Source: Mesorhizobium_K marinum (lineage in GTDB: Bacteria; Pseudomonadota; Alphaproteobacteria; Rhizobiales; Rhizobiaceae). From it: DNA of 64,000 bases. The translations under genes and the position numbers were made by a program. Where the stretch lies: assembly GCF_040813715.1 (NCBI RefSeq), contig NZ_JBFOCH010000011.1; one strand, given 5' to 3'. Of the stretch, positions 53,145 through 63,203 are shown in pieces; the first letter of the stretch is position 1, and each line of letters begins with the position of its first letter. The notes under the pieces were generated by a model. The model did not search any database, was not told the DNA's origin, and was given only the letters and a program-made list of their open reading frames with translations.

Positions 53145-55382
53145 CTACCAGTTGATGGCGTAGGACAGGGTTCCCGCGACGCTCCAGTCGTCTCCGACCG
53201 TATAGGCGAAGCTGTTGCCGGGTCCCGGCGTGGTTGGCGTCGGANAGTGGACATCAAAGATGACCGGCGGCGGCCGGGTTCCCTGCTCCCGGGCGTTCGG
53301 TCAGCCTACCAGTTGATGGCGTAGGACAGGGTTCCCGCGACGCTCCAGTCGTCTCCGACGGTATAGGCGAAGCTGTTGCCGGGTCCCGGCGTCAATGGCG
53401 TCGGATCGGCATCGACGGAGCCCGACGTCAGGTAGCTCAGCGCCGCGCCCGCGCGCAGTTCGCCGCCGATCTTGTCGCGCAGCGAAACGCCGGCAAACAC
53501 GGTGTAGGTGTNTCCCGGGCGGCTCGGTCAGCCTACCAGTTGATGGCGTAGGACAGGGTTCCCGCGACGCTCCAGTCGTCTCCGACCGTATAGGCGAAGC
53601 TGTTGCCGGGTCCCGGCGTGGTTGGCGTCGGATCGGCATCGACGGAGCCGGACGTCAGGTAGCTCAGCGCCGCGCCCGCGCGAAGTTCGCCGCCGATCTT
53701 GTCGCGCAGCGAGACGCCGGCGAACACGGTGTAGGTGTCCGTCAGCGCATCCTCGGTGGTGGAGACGCCCTTGTCCCAGCTCAGCCCGACGGAGCCGGAC
53801 ACGGTCTCGTTGAAGGCGTGCCCGATGCCGGCGCTGACCGTCCACCCGTCCNCAATGGCGTCGGATCGGCATCGACGGAGCCCGACGTCAGGTAGCTCAG
53901 CGCCGCGCCCGCGCGCAGTTCGCCGCCGATCTTGTCGCGCAGCGAAACGCCGGCAAACACGGTGTAGGTGTCCGTCAGCGCATCCTCGGTGGTGGAGACG
54001 CCCTTGTCCCAGCTGAGCCCGACGGAGCCGGACACGGTCTCGTTGAAGGCGTGCCCGATGCCGGCGCTGACCNAGCCGGACGTCAGGTAGCTCAGCGCCG
54101 CGCCCGCGCGAAGTTCGCCGCCGATCTTGTCGCGCAGCGAGACGCCGGCGAACACGGTGTAGGTGTCCGTCAGCGCATCCTCGGTGGTGGAGACGCCCTT
54201 GTCCCAGCTCAGCCCGACGGAGCCGGACACGGTCTCGTTGAAGGCGTGCCCGATGCCGGCGCTGACCGTCCACCCGTCCTCGTAATAATATTCGAGTACG
54301 CGCGGGTTAACTGGCACGCCCTGGATGTTGTAGGTCAAAACGTCGAGCACGCTCCAGTCGGTCCACCGGACCGAGCCGAACGCCAGCCAGCCGGGCGCGA
54401 TGCCGCTCTGGACCTTCAGTTCGAGCGACTGCGGCAATGTTCCTTCGCCGTCGGTCGGGAACGATGCGACTGTCGTTCCATTGGGCAGCTTCACGACGAA
54501 GGTATCGCCGGGTCCGCCGGAGGGAGAATNGACGCTCCAGTCGGTCCATCGCACCGAGCCGAAGGCCAGCCAGCCGGGCGCGATGCCGCTCTGGACCTTC
54601 AGTTCGAGCGACTGCGGCAATGTTCCTTCGCCGTCGGTCGGGAACGATGCGACTGTCGTTCCATTGGGCAGCTTCACGACGAAGGTATCGCCGGGTCCGC
54701 CGGAGGGAGAATGCGTTACGGCTGATCGGTACATCAGCTGCGCGCGCATGGCGATCTCGGGAATCTCGTAGGCGACGCCGACGCGATAGCCCGCGCGCCA
54801 GTCGTCATCGAACGACAGCGTGCCGGTGCCGCCCGAGGGGAAAGGCAGTCCGGGGGCAAACCGCACCACCTGCTGGTAGGAGAAGTCCTGCGCGAAAGCG
54901 CCGCCGATCAGCCAGACGCGCCCCTTGGACAGGTCGAACTTGTAGCCGCAGGTCGCGCCGAATTCGTTCGACTCGAAGCCTTCGGATATCGTGCCTGTGC
55001 CGTCGATAAGGCCGGCGGTGATCGCATCCGGGCCGTAGGTCGCGCCGGCGCCGAAGCTCTGCGTGTAGGTGCCAGCGCAGCGCAGGTCGTCGGACAAGTT
55101 GAACTTCACGGCGATGCTCGGAACCGCGTAGCCGTCCACATGATCGCTGTCGCTGGTCTTTTCCGGGCTGCCGGTGCCGCCCAACCCGGGATGTGTTGTG
55201 ATCGTCTCATAGCCACGCTGCGGCGACACGAAGGTCACGCCGGCGCGCATGTTGAAATTGCCTTCTTCGAAGATGATGTCGGTGTCGGCCGTTCCCCGGG
55301 CGAACCCGCCGGCCTGCACCGCCCCGACCCCGGCCAGCAACGCGCATCCCCCTAGAAGCGCGGTGGTACGAAGCCTGTTCAT
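53145..55382 (-). CDS. fadL: OmpP1/FadL family outer-membrane transporter, scrambled by five assembly joins
   Basis: A long-chain fatty acid channel of the outer membrane. The ATG at 55382 follows GGGAGGGA; residues 1-24 are a signal peptide ending QAG. FadL features are the N-terminal GGFARGTADTDIIFEEGNF, repeated amphipathic strands and the C-terminal GTLSYAINW ending in aromatic Trp. Ns at 53245, 53512, 53852, 54073 and 54530 join pieces that repeat the 3' half several times in two variants. The tracts 55382-54532, 54348-54074 and 53645-53533 together give 1239 bp, 412 residues, in frame. The cell gene is probably one ordinary fadL. Confidence 0.82.
53246..54529. repeat. Interleaved allelic copies of the fadL 3' end (assembly artefact)
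   Basis: Three copies of the stop region (stops at 53145, 53318-53320 and 53533) and several copies of the preceding 200 bp alternate. One variant reads CCCGACGTC, GCGCGCAGTT and GCAAACACGG; the other reads CCGGACGTC, GCGCGAAGTT and GCGAACACGG. This is two haplotypes placed in series. Confidence 0.75.
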
Positions 55383-55531
55383 GGGTCCCTCCCCGGAGCA
55401 CTTCTACAAGCTAAATGGATTTCCCCGATTCTGTGCAACTGCCAATTTGGCGGGCGATCCGCACGACGGGGCGCCGACGCGGTCATTCTGTCGCCGAGGC
55501 GGCTGCAGGGAGCAGGCAAGGCGAGCCGAAC

Positions 55532-55532
55532 N
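55532..55532. other. Assembly join in the fadL-valS intergenic space
   Basis: About 70 bases containing GCGCCGACGCGGTCATT are repeated on both sides with C/T differences. Within the 409-bp space (55383-55791) I see no gene, only this join and the valS terminator. Confidence 0.75.
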
Positions 55533-55638
55533 ACGATCCGCGCGGCGGGAGCGCCGACGCGGTCATTTTGTCGCCGAGGCGGCTGCGGGGAGCAGGCAAG
55601 GCGAGCCGAACCGGACAAAATTCAATGGTTTCCGGCCG

Positions 55639-55662
55639 AAAAAGCCCCGCAGACGCTGGGGC
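55639..55662 (-). terminator. Intrinsic terminator downstream of valS
   Basis: On the minus strand GCCCC-A-GC, loop GTCT, GCGGGGC, then TTTTT. It lies about 130 bp past the valS stop and is the clearest U-tract terminator on this strand. Confidence 0.65.
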
Positions 55663-55791
55663 ACCGGCGTTTGCCCTCGGCCTCGCCGACGACATTGTAA
55701 CAAAAATGCAACATTACGCAGAAAAAGCACCGGAGCTCACCGGAAATCCGGGCGTCCGCCCCAGTACGGACACCCGGATGCGCCTTGACCC

Positions 55792-58698
55792 TCAGCCCTC
55801 GCTGCGCACGCGCGACAGCGCGGTCGCGAGCTTGGCCTCGGTTTCCCGGTATTCCTCGAGCTTCTCGCGCTCGGCCGCGACGACCTCGTCCGGCGCGTTC
55901 GCGACGAACTTCTCGTTCGACAGCTTCTTGTCCAGGCGGGCGATTTCCTGGCTGGCCTTGGTGAGTTCCTTCTGCAGCCTGGCCGCCTCCGCGCCGAGGT
56001 CGATCAGGTCGCCGAGCGGCAGGCAGGCGGTCGCCTCGCCGACGACGAACTGCGCCGACTGCGCCGGCGCGGCCTCCGCATGGCTGATCTCGCCGACGCG
56101 CGCGAGCCGCTTGATCGCCGTCTCGTGGCGCGCCAGCCGCTCCCTCGTCCCGGCGTCGGCGCCGACCAGCACCAGCGGCGCGATGGCCGATGGCGGCACG
56201 TTCATTTCCGAGCGCAGCGAACGGATGCCCGACACCAGTTCGATCAGCCAGTTGATCTCCGAGGCCGCGTCCGCGTCCTCGAACTCGGGCGCCGGCCATG
56301 CGGCGTGGCAGAGCAGCGTCGCGCGCGTCCGTCCCTCGCCGGCCGTCTGCGCCCACAGCTCTTCCGTCATGAACGGCATCATCGGGTGCAGCAGCTTGTA
56401 GATCTCGTCGAGCACGAACGCCATGGTGGCGCGGCTCTCGGCCTTGGCCGCCTCGTCGTCGCCCATGAACACCGGCTTCAGGAGTTCCACATACCAGTCG
56501 CAGACATGGTTCCAGACGAAGCGGTAGGCCGCCGCTCCCGCCTCGTTGAACCGGAAGGTCGCGATGCCGTCGGTGATCTCCGCGGCCGCCCGCTTCAGCT
56601 CCGACAGGATCCAGCGGTTGACCGTGAGCTTCGCGTCGGACAGCCAGAAGTCGTCATTGCGCGCGACGCCGTTCATCTCGGCAAAGCGGGTCGCGTTCCA
56701 AAGCTTGGTGCCGAAGTTGCGGTAGCCGGCGATGCGCGCGGGGTCGAGCTTCACGTCGCGGCCCTGCGCCGCCATGATGGTCAGCGTGAAGCGCAGCGCG
56801 TCGGCGCCGTACTCTTCGATCAGTTCCAGCGGGTCGATGACGTTGCCCTTCGACTTCGACATCTTGGCGCCGTTCTTGTCGCGCACCAGCGCGTGCACAT
56901 AGACCGTGTGGAACGGCTCCTCCTCCATGAAGTGCAGCCCCATCATCATCATCCTGGCGACCCAGAAGAAGATGATGTCGAAGCCCGTCACCAGCACGTC
57001 GGTCTGGTAGTAGGTCTTCAGTTCGGGCGTCTGGTCGGGCCAGCCGAGCGTCGAGAACGGCCAAAGCGCCGACGAGAACCAGGTGTCGAGAACGTCCTCG
57101 TCGCGGGTCAGGATCTCGCCGGGCTTGAAGTTCTCCAGCTTCTCCTCGACCCAGGCCTTCCACGGCCCTTCGAGCGCCAGGTAATATTCGACGGCGGCGT
57201 CGAGCGCCTCCTGTTCGGACTTCTCGACGAAGACATGCCCGTCCGGTCCGTACCAGGCCGGAATCTGGTGGCCCCACCAGAGCTGGCGCGACACGCACCA
57301 GGGCTCGATGTTCTCCATCCAGTCGAAATAGGTCTTTTCCCAGTTCTTGGGCAAGAAGTTGGTGCGCCCCTCGCGCACCGAGGCGATCGCCGGCCTGGCG
57401 AGCGTCGCCGCGTCCGCGAACCACTGGTCGGTCAGCATCGGCTCGATGACCACGCCGGAGCGGTCGCCGAATGGCTGCATGATCTTCTTGCTCTCGACGT
57501 AGGGAACGGCGTTCCCCTCGGCGTCGGCAACGGTGACCGCAAGCCCTTCGGCATTGATGGCGTCGACGATCAGGCGCCGAGCCTCGTAGCGGTCGAGGCC
57601 GCGATATCCGTCCGGCACCAGGTTGATCCCGTCGACCTCGGCCTCGCTCGGCATCGCTCCGCCGCGCGCGATGGCGAGCGCCTGGGCCGCGCAGGCCGCG
57701 TAGGGCTCGCCGTCCTCGCGCATCGTCGCGCGCACATCCATCAGCCGGTAGAGCGGAATGCCGTTGCGGCGGGCGACCTGGTAGTCGTTGAAGTCGTGCG
57801 CGCCGGTGATCTTGACCGCGCCGGACCCGAACTCCGGATCCGGATACTCGTCGGTGATGATCGGGATCAGCCGCCGGTGCTCCTTGGGGCCGACGGGGAT
57901 TTCGCAGAGTTTTCCGACGATCGGCGCATAGCGCTCGTCCGACGGATGAACCGCGACGGCGCCGTCGCCCAGCATCGTCTCGGGCCGCGTGGTGGCGATC
58001 GAGATGTAGTTGCGCTCCTCCTCCAGGACCACGTTGCCGTCGGCGTCCTTCTCCACGTAGCGGTAGGTCTCGCCGCCGGCCAGCGGGTACTTGAAGTGCC
58101 ACATGTGGCCGTCGACCTCGCGGTTCTCGACCTCGAGGTCGGAGATCGCGGTCTCGAACTTGGGATCCCAGTTGACGAGGCGCTTGCCGCGGAAGATCAG
58201 CCCCTGCTTGTACAGCGTGACGAAGACCTCGATCACGGCCCTCGACAGGCCCTCGTCCATCGTGAAGCGCTCGCGCGACCAATCGCAGGACGCGCCGAGC
58301 CGCTTCAGCTGGTTGAAGATCATGCCGCCGGATTCGGCCTTCCACTCCCAGACCTTGTCGATGAACGCCTCGCGGGTCATGTCGCGACGGTTGATCTGGC
58401 GTTCGGCCAGTTGCCGCTCGACGACCATCTGCGTGGCGATGCCGGCATGGTCCATGCCGGGCTGCCACAGCACGTTCTTGCCGCGCATGCGCTCGAAGCG
58501 GACCAGGATGTCCTGCAGCGTGTTGTTGAGCGCATGCCCCATGTGCAGCGAACCGGTCACGTTGGGCGGCGGAATGACGATCGTGAAGGGTTCCGCGCCC
58601 GGCTGCGCGCCGGCGCCTGCGGCGAACGCGTCGGCGTTCTCCCAGATTTTCGCGATCTTCGGCTCGACGGCCGTGGCGTCGTAGGTCTTCTCAAGCAT
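55792..58698 (-). CDS. valS: Valyl-tRNA synthetase
   Basis: Charges tRNA(Val); class I enzyme of 968 residues. Start is the ATG at 58698 (MLEKTYDATAVEPKI). The HIGH motif appears as PPPNVTGSLHMGHALNNTL near residue 43, the editing domain includes ATTRPETMLGDGAVAVHP, and the KMSKS loop is GAKMSKSKGNVIDP at about residue 600. The C-terminal coiled coil with LQKELTKASQEIARLDKKLS is complete. It follows the popZ gene on the same strand. Confidence 0.96.
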   Translation of the reverse strand: MLEKTYDATAVEPKIAKIWENADAFAAGAGAQPGAEPFTIVIPPPNVTGSLHMGHALNNTLQDILVRFERMRGKNVLWQPGMDHAGIATQMVVERQLAERQINRRDMTREAFIDKVWEWKAESGGMIFNQLKRLGASCDWSRERFTMDEGLSRAVIEVFVTLYKQGLIFRGKRLVNWDPKFETAISDLEVENREVDGHMWHFKYPLAGGETYRYVEKDADGNVVLEEERNYISIATTRPETMLGDGAVAVHPSDERYAPIVGKLCEIPVGPKEHRRLIPIITDEYPDPEFGSGAVKITGAHDFNDYQVARRNGIPLYRLMDVRATMREDGEPYAACAAQALAIARGGAMPSEAEVDGINLVPDGYRGLDRYEARRLIVDAINAEGLAVTVADAEGNAVPYVESKKIMQPFGDRSGVVIEPMLTDQWFADAATLARPAIASVREGRTNFLPKNWEKTYFDWMENIEPWCVSRQLWWGHQIPAWYGPDGHVFVEKSEQEALDAAVEYYLALEGPWKAWVEEKLENFKPGEILTRDEDVLDTWFSSALWPFSTLGWPDQTPELKTYYQTDVLVTGFDIIFFWVARMMMMGLHFMEEEPFHTVYVHALVRDKNGAKMSKSKGNVIDPLELIEEYGADALRFTLTIMAAQGRDVKLDPARIAGYRNFGTKLWNATRFAEMNGVARNDDFWLSDAKLTVNRWILSELKRAAAEITDGIATFRFNEAGAAAYRFVWNHVCDWYVELLKPVFMGDDEAAKAESRATMAFVLDEIYKLLHPMMPFMTEELWAQTAGEGRTRATLLCHAAWPAPEFEDADAASEINWLIELVSGIRSLRSEMNVPPSAIAPLVLVGADAGTRERLARHETAIKRLARVGEISHAEAAPAQSAQFVVGEATACLPLGDLIDLGAEAARLQKELTKASQEIARLDKKLSNEKFVANAPDEVVAAEREKLEEYRETEAKLATALSRVRSEG

Positions 58699-58843
58699 GG
58701 GAAATGCGTTCCGCCTGTCCGGATGTGTCGGCGACGGTGTAAATCGGAAGGCCACGGGCAAGTCAACCACGGGCTGGCTTTCGCGCCGCGGCTATCACGC
58801 GCCGCCTCGGGGCGGCGCGTCGTCAGGGGAGTTCGGCCGTGCC

Positions 58844-59659
58844 TTAGGCCCCGCGCGCCACCCGCTCGATCTCCTCGCGCACCAGGCGCTCGACGATCCC
58901 CGGCAGGTTGTTCTCCATCCAGTCGCGCAGCATCGGAGCGATCATCTCCTCCGCCATCTCGTCGAAGCGCTTTTGGCTGCGCGCCGCGAACGCCTCGGAG
59001 AGCTCGCTGAACGATGCGGCGACCTGCCTCTCCACCCGCTCGGACAGCAGGGCCGGCTTAGGCCCCGCGCTCTCCGCCACCGGCGCCTCGATGTGCATCG
59101 CCGGAGTATGGACCGGCGCTGCCGGGGCGTGCTGTTCGAAGACGGGACGCTCGCTTGCGGCCGGCTCGCTCCGGATGGCCGGAGCCGAGGCAACCGCGTT
59201 CGCCGCCTCGGGAATCCCGAGAATCGCCCGGGCGTCCTCGCGGGCCGCGCGCGAATTCTCGATCGCCTTCATGATGTCGTCGGGCGAACGCTCATAGGGC
59301 TTGCGCTCCATCGCCGGATCGGCCGGGGTCGCGGGTTTGTCGTCCGCCAGGTCCGTCCAGCGCGTCGGCATGGCCGCGGCCTCGGCGGCGATCTGCGCCT
59401 GGATGTCGGCGAGCGACGGCTTTTGCCGCGGAGTCTCGCGCGGCGCCTCCTCGATCGGCCCAGCCGGCTGCGTGCGCAACTCGCTGCGGAAGGCGTCGAC
59501 CTCGATCACGGTCCGCTCGGCGGCCGCCACGGCGGGGCGCGCGGGCTCGGCCTCGTTGGCCGGCTTCCGTCCGGCGTCGTTGTCCTCGATGATACGCCTG
59601 ATCGAGGCCAGGATCTCTTCCATCGAGGGTTCGCGCTGTACGCTGCTTGCTTGTGCCAT
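58844..59659 (-). CDS. PopZ-like polar organising protein (DUF2497)
   Basis: A 271-residue protein with the plan of PopZ, which forms a polar matrix that anchors the chromosome origin. The N-terminal helix is PSMEEILASIRRIIEDNDAG, then a long low-complexity stretch rich in Pro, Glu and Ala (about residues 30-185), and the DUF2497 C-terminus MLRDWMENNLPGIVERLV followed by REEIERVAR. The start is the ATG at 59659; a longer frame adds 17 codons. It fits the conserved Rhizobiales order before valS. Confidence 0.88.
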   Translation of the reverse strand: MAQASSVQREPSMEEILASIRRIIEDNDAGRKPANEAEPARPAVAAAERTVIEVDAFRSELRTQPAGPIEEAPRETPRQKPSLADIQAQIAAEAAAMPTRWTDLADDKPATPADPAMERKPYERSPDDIMKAIENSRAAREDARAILGIPEAANAVASAPAIRSEPAASERPVFEQHAPAAPVHTPAMHIEAPVAESAGPKPALLSERVERQVAASFSELSEAFAARSQKRFDEMAEEMIAPMLRDWMENNLPGIVERLVREEIERVARGA

Positions 59660-59829
59660 GGTCACGTCCGCCGCCCCTTTGAAAATCGCGGGCCTGTCCT
59701 CTCCGGCCACGTCGAATCAATGGCCAAAGCGTAGCGGACTGGTCGTCTCAGGAGAATCCCCAAACGCGAAGCGTGAGGGATTTCAACAGATTGCTGTGTC
59801 GGCGGCACGGCGCGCCCGGCCGGGCGGGC

Positions 59830-61215
59830 TCAGCGTCCGTCCGGCGTCTTGGTTCCGCCCAGCTTGTTCTTGACCGCGTCGTAGTGTTCCTGCGGCCGGT
59901 GGATGGCGACCTGGAGGCCGAGCCGTTCGGCGGTCAGCGCGCCCATTGCGGAGACGATCGCGTAGCTCGCCACCACGACGTCGCGCTGGGCGCTCACCAG
60001 GCTGATCTGCGCGGTGATCACGTCGGCCTGGGAATCGAGCACGTCGAGCGTCGTGCGCTGGCCGACGTTGCGCTCCTCGATGACGCCGTTCAGCGCGAGC
60101 TGCTGCGCCGCCACCTGTTCGCGGTTCGCGGCGACGCTCTGCTGCGCGGCGAGGTATTGCGTCCAGGCCGAAACCACGGCCTGGCGCACCTGGTCGCGGC
60201 TGACGTCGACCTGGATGCGCGCCTGGCCGAGCGATTCCTTGGACTGCCGCACCTGCGCCGAGGTGCGTCCGCCGGTGTAGATCGGGATCGTCAGCGTCGC
60301 GCCGATCGACGCGGAGTTGAAAGTCCCGTCGGTCGAGCTGCCGACGCCGGGCAGGCCGTTGATTTCCGTGTTGCGGTAGTTGCTCGCCACCCCGGCCGAA
60401 GCGGAAACCTGCGGCAGCAGGCGCCCCTCTGTCGATTTGACCGTGAAGGCCGCGGCATCGACCAGGTGGCTCGTCGCGATGATGGCCGGGTGGTCGACGG
60501 CGGCGACTGCAATCGCCGCGTCCATCGTCTTGGGCAGCATCTTGGCGAGCGGCTGGCCCGCCTGCAGCTTGCCCGGCGCCTCGCCGACGACCTGGCGATA
60601 GGTCGCCTCGCTGACGTCCGCCTGGGCCCGCGCGGCGGCCAGCTGCGCGATCGCCGCGGAGCGGCTGGCGTCGGCCTGCGCCACGTCGGTGCGCGTGCCC
60701 TCGCCCACCTCGAAGCGCGAGCGGGCGGCGCGCGCCTGCTCGGTCAGGAACTGCAGGTTCTGCTCGGTCAGCACCGCGATCTGGCGGTCGCGGATCACGT
60801 CCATGTAGGCGCTCGCCGCATCGAAAAGCGTATTCTGCTCCTCGTTGCGCAGGCTTTCCTGCGAGGCCCGCACCTGGGCTTCCGCGGCGCGCACGTTGTT
60901 GCGCGTCTGGAACCCGTCGAACAGCATCTGGTCGATCTGCACGCCGAACGACCCTGTGGTCAGCCGCGACGCGTTATGGGTCGAGGAGTAGTCGATGCTT
61001 CCGACCGCTCCGACGTTCGGACGGTATCCCGACTTGGCGATCGGCACGTTCTCGTCGGTGACGCGAACCCCGGCGCGGTTGTAGTTCAGCGTGGAGTTGA
61101 GCTGGTAGGCCTTGGTGAGCGCGCCGAACAGCGTCTCGGCCGATGCCGTCGTCGACGAAAGGGCCGTCGCGGTCAACAGGGCGGCGGCGATTAGTTTCCG
61201 AGCTACCAACGACAC
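59830..61215 (-). CDS. tolC: TolC family outer-membrane channel
   Basis: The exit duct for type I secretion and efflux pumps. About 461 residues with a signal peptide (ending ASAETLF) and two long alpha-helical hairpin repeats, including QRTTLDVLDSQADVITAQI near residue 390 and the matching EGTRTDVAQADASRSAAIAQ in the first half. I prefer GTG at 61215, with GAGGG six bases before it; TTG at 61221 is too close to that site. Downstream of pcm on the same strand. Confidence 0.92.
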   Translation of the reverse strand: MSLVARKLIAAALLTATALSSTTASAETLFGALTKAYQLNSTLNYNRAGVRVTDENVPIAKSGYRPNVGAVGSIDYSSTHNASRLTTGSFGVQIDQMLFDGFQTRNNVRAAEAQVRASQESLRNEEQNTLFDAASAYMDVIRDRQIAVLTEQNLQFLTEQARAARSRFEVGEGTRTDVAQADASRSAAIAQLAAARAQADVSEATYRQVVGEAPGKLQAGQPLAKMLPKTMDAAIAVAAVDHPAIIATSHLVDAAAFTVKSTEGRLLPQVSASAGVASNYRNTEINGLPGVGSSTDGTFNSASIGATLTIPIYTGGRTSAQVRQSKESLGQARIQVDVSRDQVRQAVVSAWTQYLAAQQSVAANREQVAAQQLALNGVIEERNVGQRTTLDVLDSQADVITAQISLVSAQRDVVVASYAIVSAMGALTAERLGLQVAIHRPQEHYDAVKNKLGGTKTPDGR

Positions 61216-61395
61216 ACTCAACCCTCATGCATGTTCCGGATGCCGACGGCAGGTCCGGGTGATTCGCGCGCCCGGCAGCTGTCGGGCCCAAGGACTTCAA
61301 CCGGTTTCGGCACAGACTGTCCGCGCGCTAGTCCGGCTTTCGCCTGCCCGCGCCTAAAGCATCATGGCTTGTCGTGTCGTGCAAGAGCCAGCGGG

Positions 61396-62067
61396 TCAGA
61401 ATTCGAATTCGCGGACGCGTTCGAAACCGGGGAGTGGCTTTACTGCCGCATTGAACACCTTGCGCCCGGTCGCCACGCCGTCGGCCTTCAGGTAGAGCCG
61501 CGCCGCGCCGGCATGCCCGTGCCCCTCCACGACCGCCAGCCGGCCGCCTTCGGCAAGCTGTCCGAGAAGCGCGTCCGGCAGCGCCTCGACGCTGCCCTCC
61601 ACCACGATGACGTCGTAGGGTCCGCCCTGCGGGTGGCCGGCCTCCAGGGCGCCGCGCACCACCGAAACATTGTCGTAGCCGAGTTGGGCCAGCGTCGCTT
61701 CCGCCTTCTGCGCCAGCGGCGAATCGCTCTCCAGCGCCACCACCGAGCCTGCCAGGCGCGACAGCACGGCGGCCGAGTAGCCGGTGCCGGCGCCGACGTC
61801 GAGCACGCGGTCGCGCGGGCCGATCTCGGCCAGTTGCGCCAGCTTGGCGAACGGGGACGGCTCCATCAGGTAGCGCGCGCCCGGCCCGCCGCGATCGGTA
61901 AGCAGGATGTCGTCGTCGATATAGGCCAGCGCCTTGCGCGCATCCGGCACGAAATCCTCGCGCGGCACCTCGAGCATCGCCGTCAGCAGCGGCAGGTTCG
62001 TCACGTCGGTGGTGCGAAGCTGGCCGTCGACCATCTTGACGCGGAGTTCGGCGAAATCGGCTGTCAT
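61396..62067 (-). CDS. pcm: Protein-L-isoaspartate O-methyltransferase
   Basis: Methylates isoaspartyl residues in damaged proteins. The 223-residue protein starts MTADFAELRVKMVDGQLRTT; SAM is bound at VLDVGAGTGYSAAVLSRLAG (about residues 82-101). The FVPDARKALAYID segment and LTDRG fit the family. Several alphaproteobacterial members sit before tolC, as here. The start is the ATG at 62067, since longer frames run toward the tRNA. Confidence 0.92.
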   Translation of the reverse strand: MTADFAELRVKMVDGQLRTTDVTNLPLLTAMLEVPREDFVPDARKALAYIDDDILLTDRGGPGARYLMEPSPFAKLAQLAEIGPRDRVLDVGAGTGYSAAVLSRLAGSVVALESDSPLAQKAEATLAQLGYDNVSVVRGALEAGHPQGGPYDVIVVEGSVEALPDALLGQLAEGGRLAVVEGHGHAGAARLYLKADGVATGRKVFNAAVKPLPGFERVREFEF

Positions 62068-62156
62068 CGTGTCAGGTCCGGCCCATGCGCGCGCCGCGCG
62101 CCCCTCAGTTTCGCGTTTGCGGGCGACGCAAAGGCGCCCGGACCCGCCGCGTGAAG

Positions 62157-62230
62157 TGGAGGCCTCGCCCGGAATCGAACCGGGGTGCAAGGATTTGCAG
62201 TCCTCTGCGTAACCACTCCGCCACGAGGCC
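62157..62230 (-). tRNA. tRNA-Cys (GCA)
   Basis: Cloverleaf on the minus strand. Acceptor GGCCTCG pairs with CGAGGCC, the D arm is GCGGAGTGGTTACGC, the anticodon stem GAGGA/TCCTT encloses CTGCAAA with anticodon GCA, and the T arm is CCCGG-TTCGATT-CCGGG. U73 and an encoded CCA end at 62157. Confidence 0.95.
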
Positions 62231-62391
62231 TCGCCGCTTCAGGCGCACCGGTTCAATAGGTTGCGCCGCATTGGGCGTCAAGCGGCATGGGGTCGCTGTC
62301 CGCCGTTTAAGCGGTTGCCGCGGGGTTGGGCCGCGCAGGCGCGATGCCGTCTCCCGCCAGATGCCGGCAAAAGCCCCGCGCCCCTGCGGTT

Positions 62392-63162
62392 TCAGCCGCT
62401 GATCGGGTGTTCCGCCAGGAACTCCAGGGCGCGCTTCTTGAACGTCCTGTCGCCCACCGCGAGCATGTGGTCGCGGCCTTCGATCGCGAAACTCTGCGCG
62501 TTCGGCATCAGCGCTGCGAGTTCCTCCGCTGAACCGCCGATGTCGTCCTTGGTGCCGACCGCGACGAGCGTGGGCTGCGTGATCCGGGCAACGTCGGCTT
62601 CCGAAAGCTCGACCCGCGACGTGGCGATGCAGGCGGCCAGCGCTTCGCGGTCGCTCCGGGTCTGGTCGGCGAAAGCGCGAAACGCCTTGCCGCGCGGATG
62701 CGTCACGCTCGCGGGATCGTCGGCGCGCAGCGCTTCGGCGATCGGGTCCCAGTCGCCGACGCCGTCGACAAGTCCGCTGCCCAGGCCGCCGAGGATCAGC
62801 GTCGCGACCTGCGCCGGCTCGGCGAGCGCCAGGAACGCAGCCACCCGCGCGCCCATCGAATAGCCCATAACATGGGCGCGCTCGACGCCGAGCGCATCGA
62901 GCAGCGCCGAGGCGTCGCCTGCCATCTTCTGCGGCGTGTAGTCGGCCGGATCGTAGCTCTTGGTGGAGGCGCCGTGGCCGCGATTGTCGAGCGCGACCGT
63001 TCGGTAGCCGGCATCGGTCAGCGTCTTCACCCAGCCGGGCGAGACCCAGTTCACCATATGCGTCGACGCGAAGCCGTGGATGAGCAGCACCGTCTCGGCT
63101 GCCGGCGACGGCGACTGGTCGATATAGGCGAGATCGAAACCGTCATGCGCGAAGAATTTCAT
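62392..63162 (-). CDS. Alpha/beta hydrolase
   Basis: A 256-residue esterase-like enzyme. The oxyanion segment is VLLIHGFASTH, the nucleophile elbow GYSMGA at about residue 98, the acid is in VAVGTKDDIGG, and the catalytic His is in EGRDHMLAV. I prefer the ATG at 63162 (MKFFAHDGFDLAYID), the family-like start; a GTG 11 codons upstream is possible. Substrate unknown. It is followed after the stop by tRNA-Cys on the same strand. Confidence 0.85.
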   Translation of the reverse strand: MKFFAHDGFDLAYIDQSPSPAAETVLLIHGFASTHMVNWVSPGWVKTLTDAGYRTVALDNRGHGASTKSYDPADYTPQKMAGDASALLDALGVERAHVMGYSMGARVAAFLALAEPAQVATLILGGLGSGLVDGVGDWDPIAEALRADDPASVTHPRGKAFRAFADQTRSDREALAACIATSRVELSEADVARITQPTLVAVGTKDDIGGSAEELAALMPNAQSFAIEGRDHMLAVGDRTFKKRALEFLAEHPISG

Positions 63163-63203
63163 CGAGCCGGCGATGCCTTTCAGTATCGAGTCCACCGCAA
63201 GCG

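Noticed and set aside
53145..54529. Tandem repeat or phase-variable cassette in fadL
   Set aside because: Every repeat boundary is an N. The variants are consistent with alleles from two strains, and a single 412-residue gene can be rebuilt.
55640..55790. Possible small RNA or gene between fadL and valS
   Set aside because: Only the valS terminator and an AT-rich stretch are visible; the neighbourhood includes an assembly join, so the sequence is unreliable.
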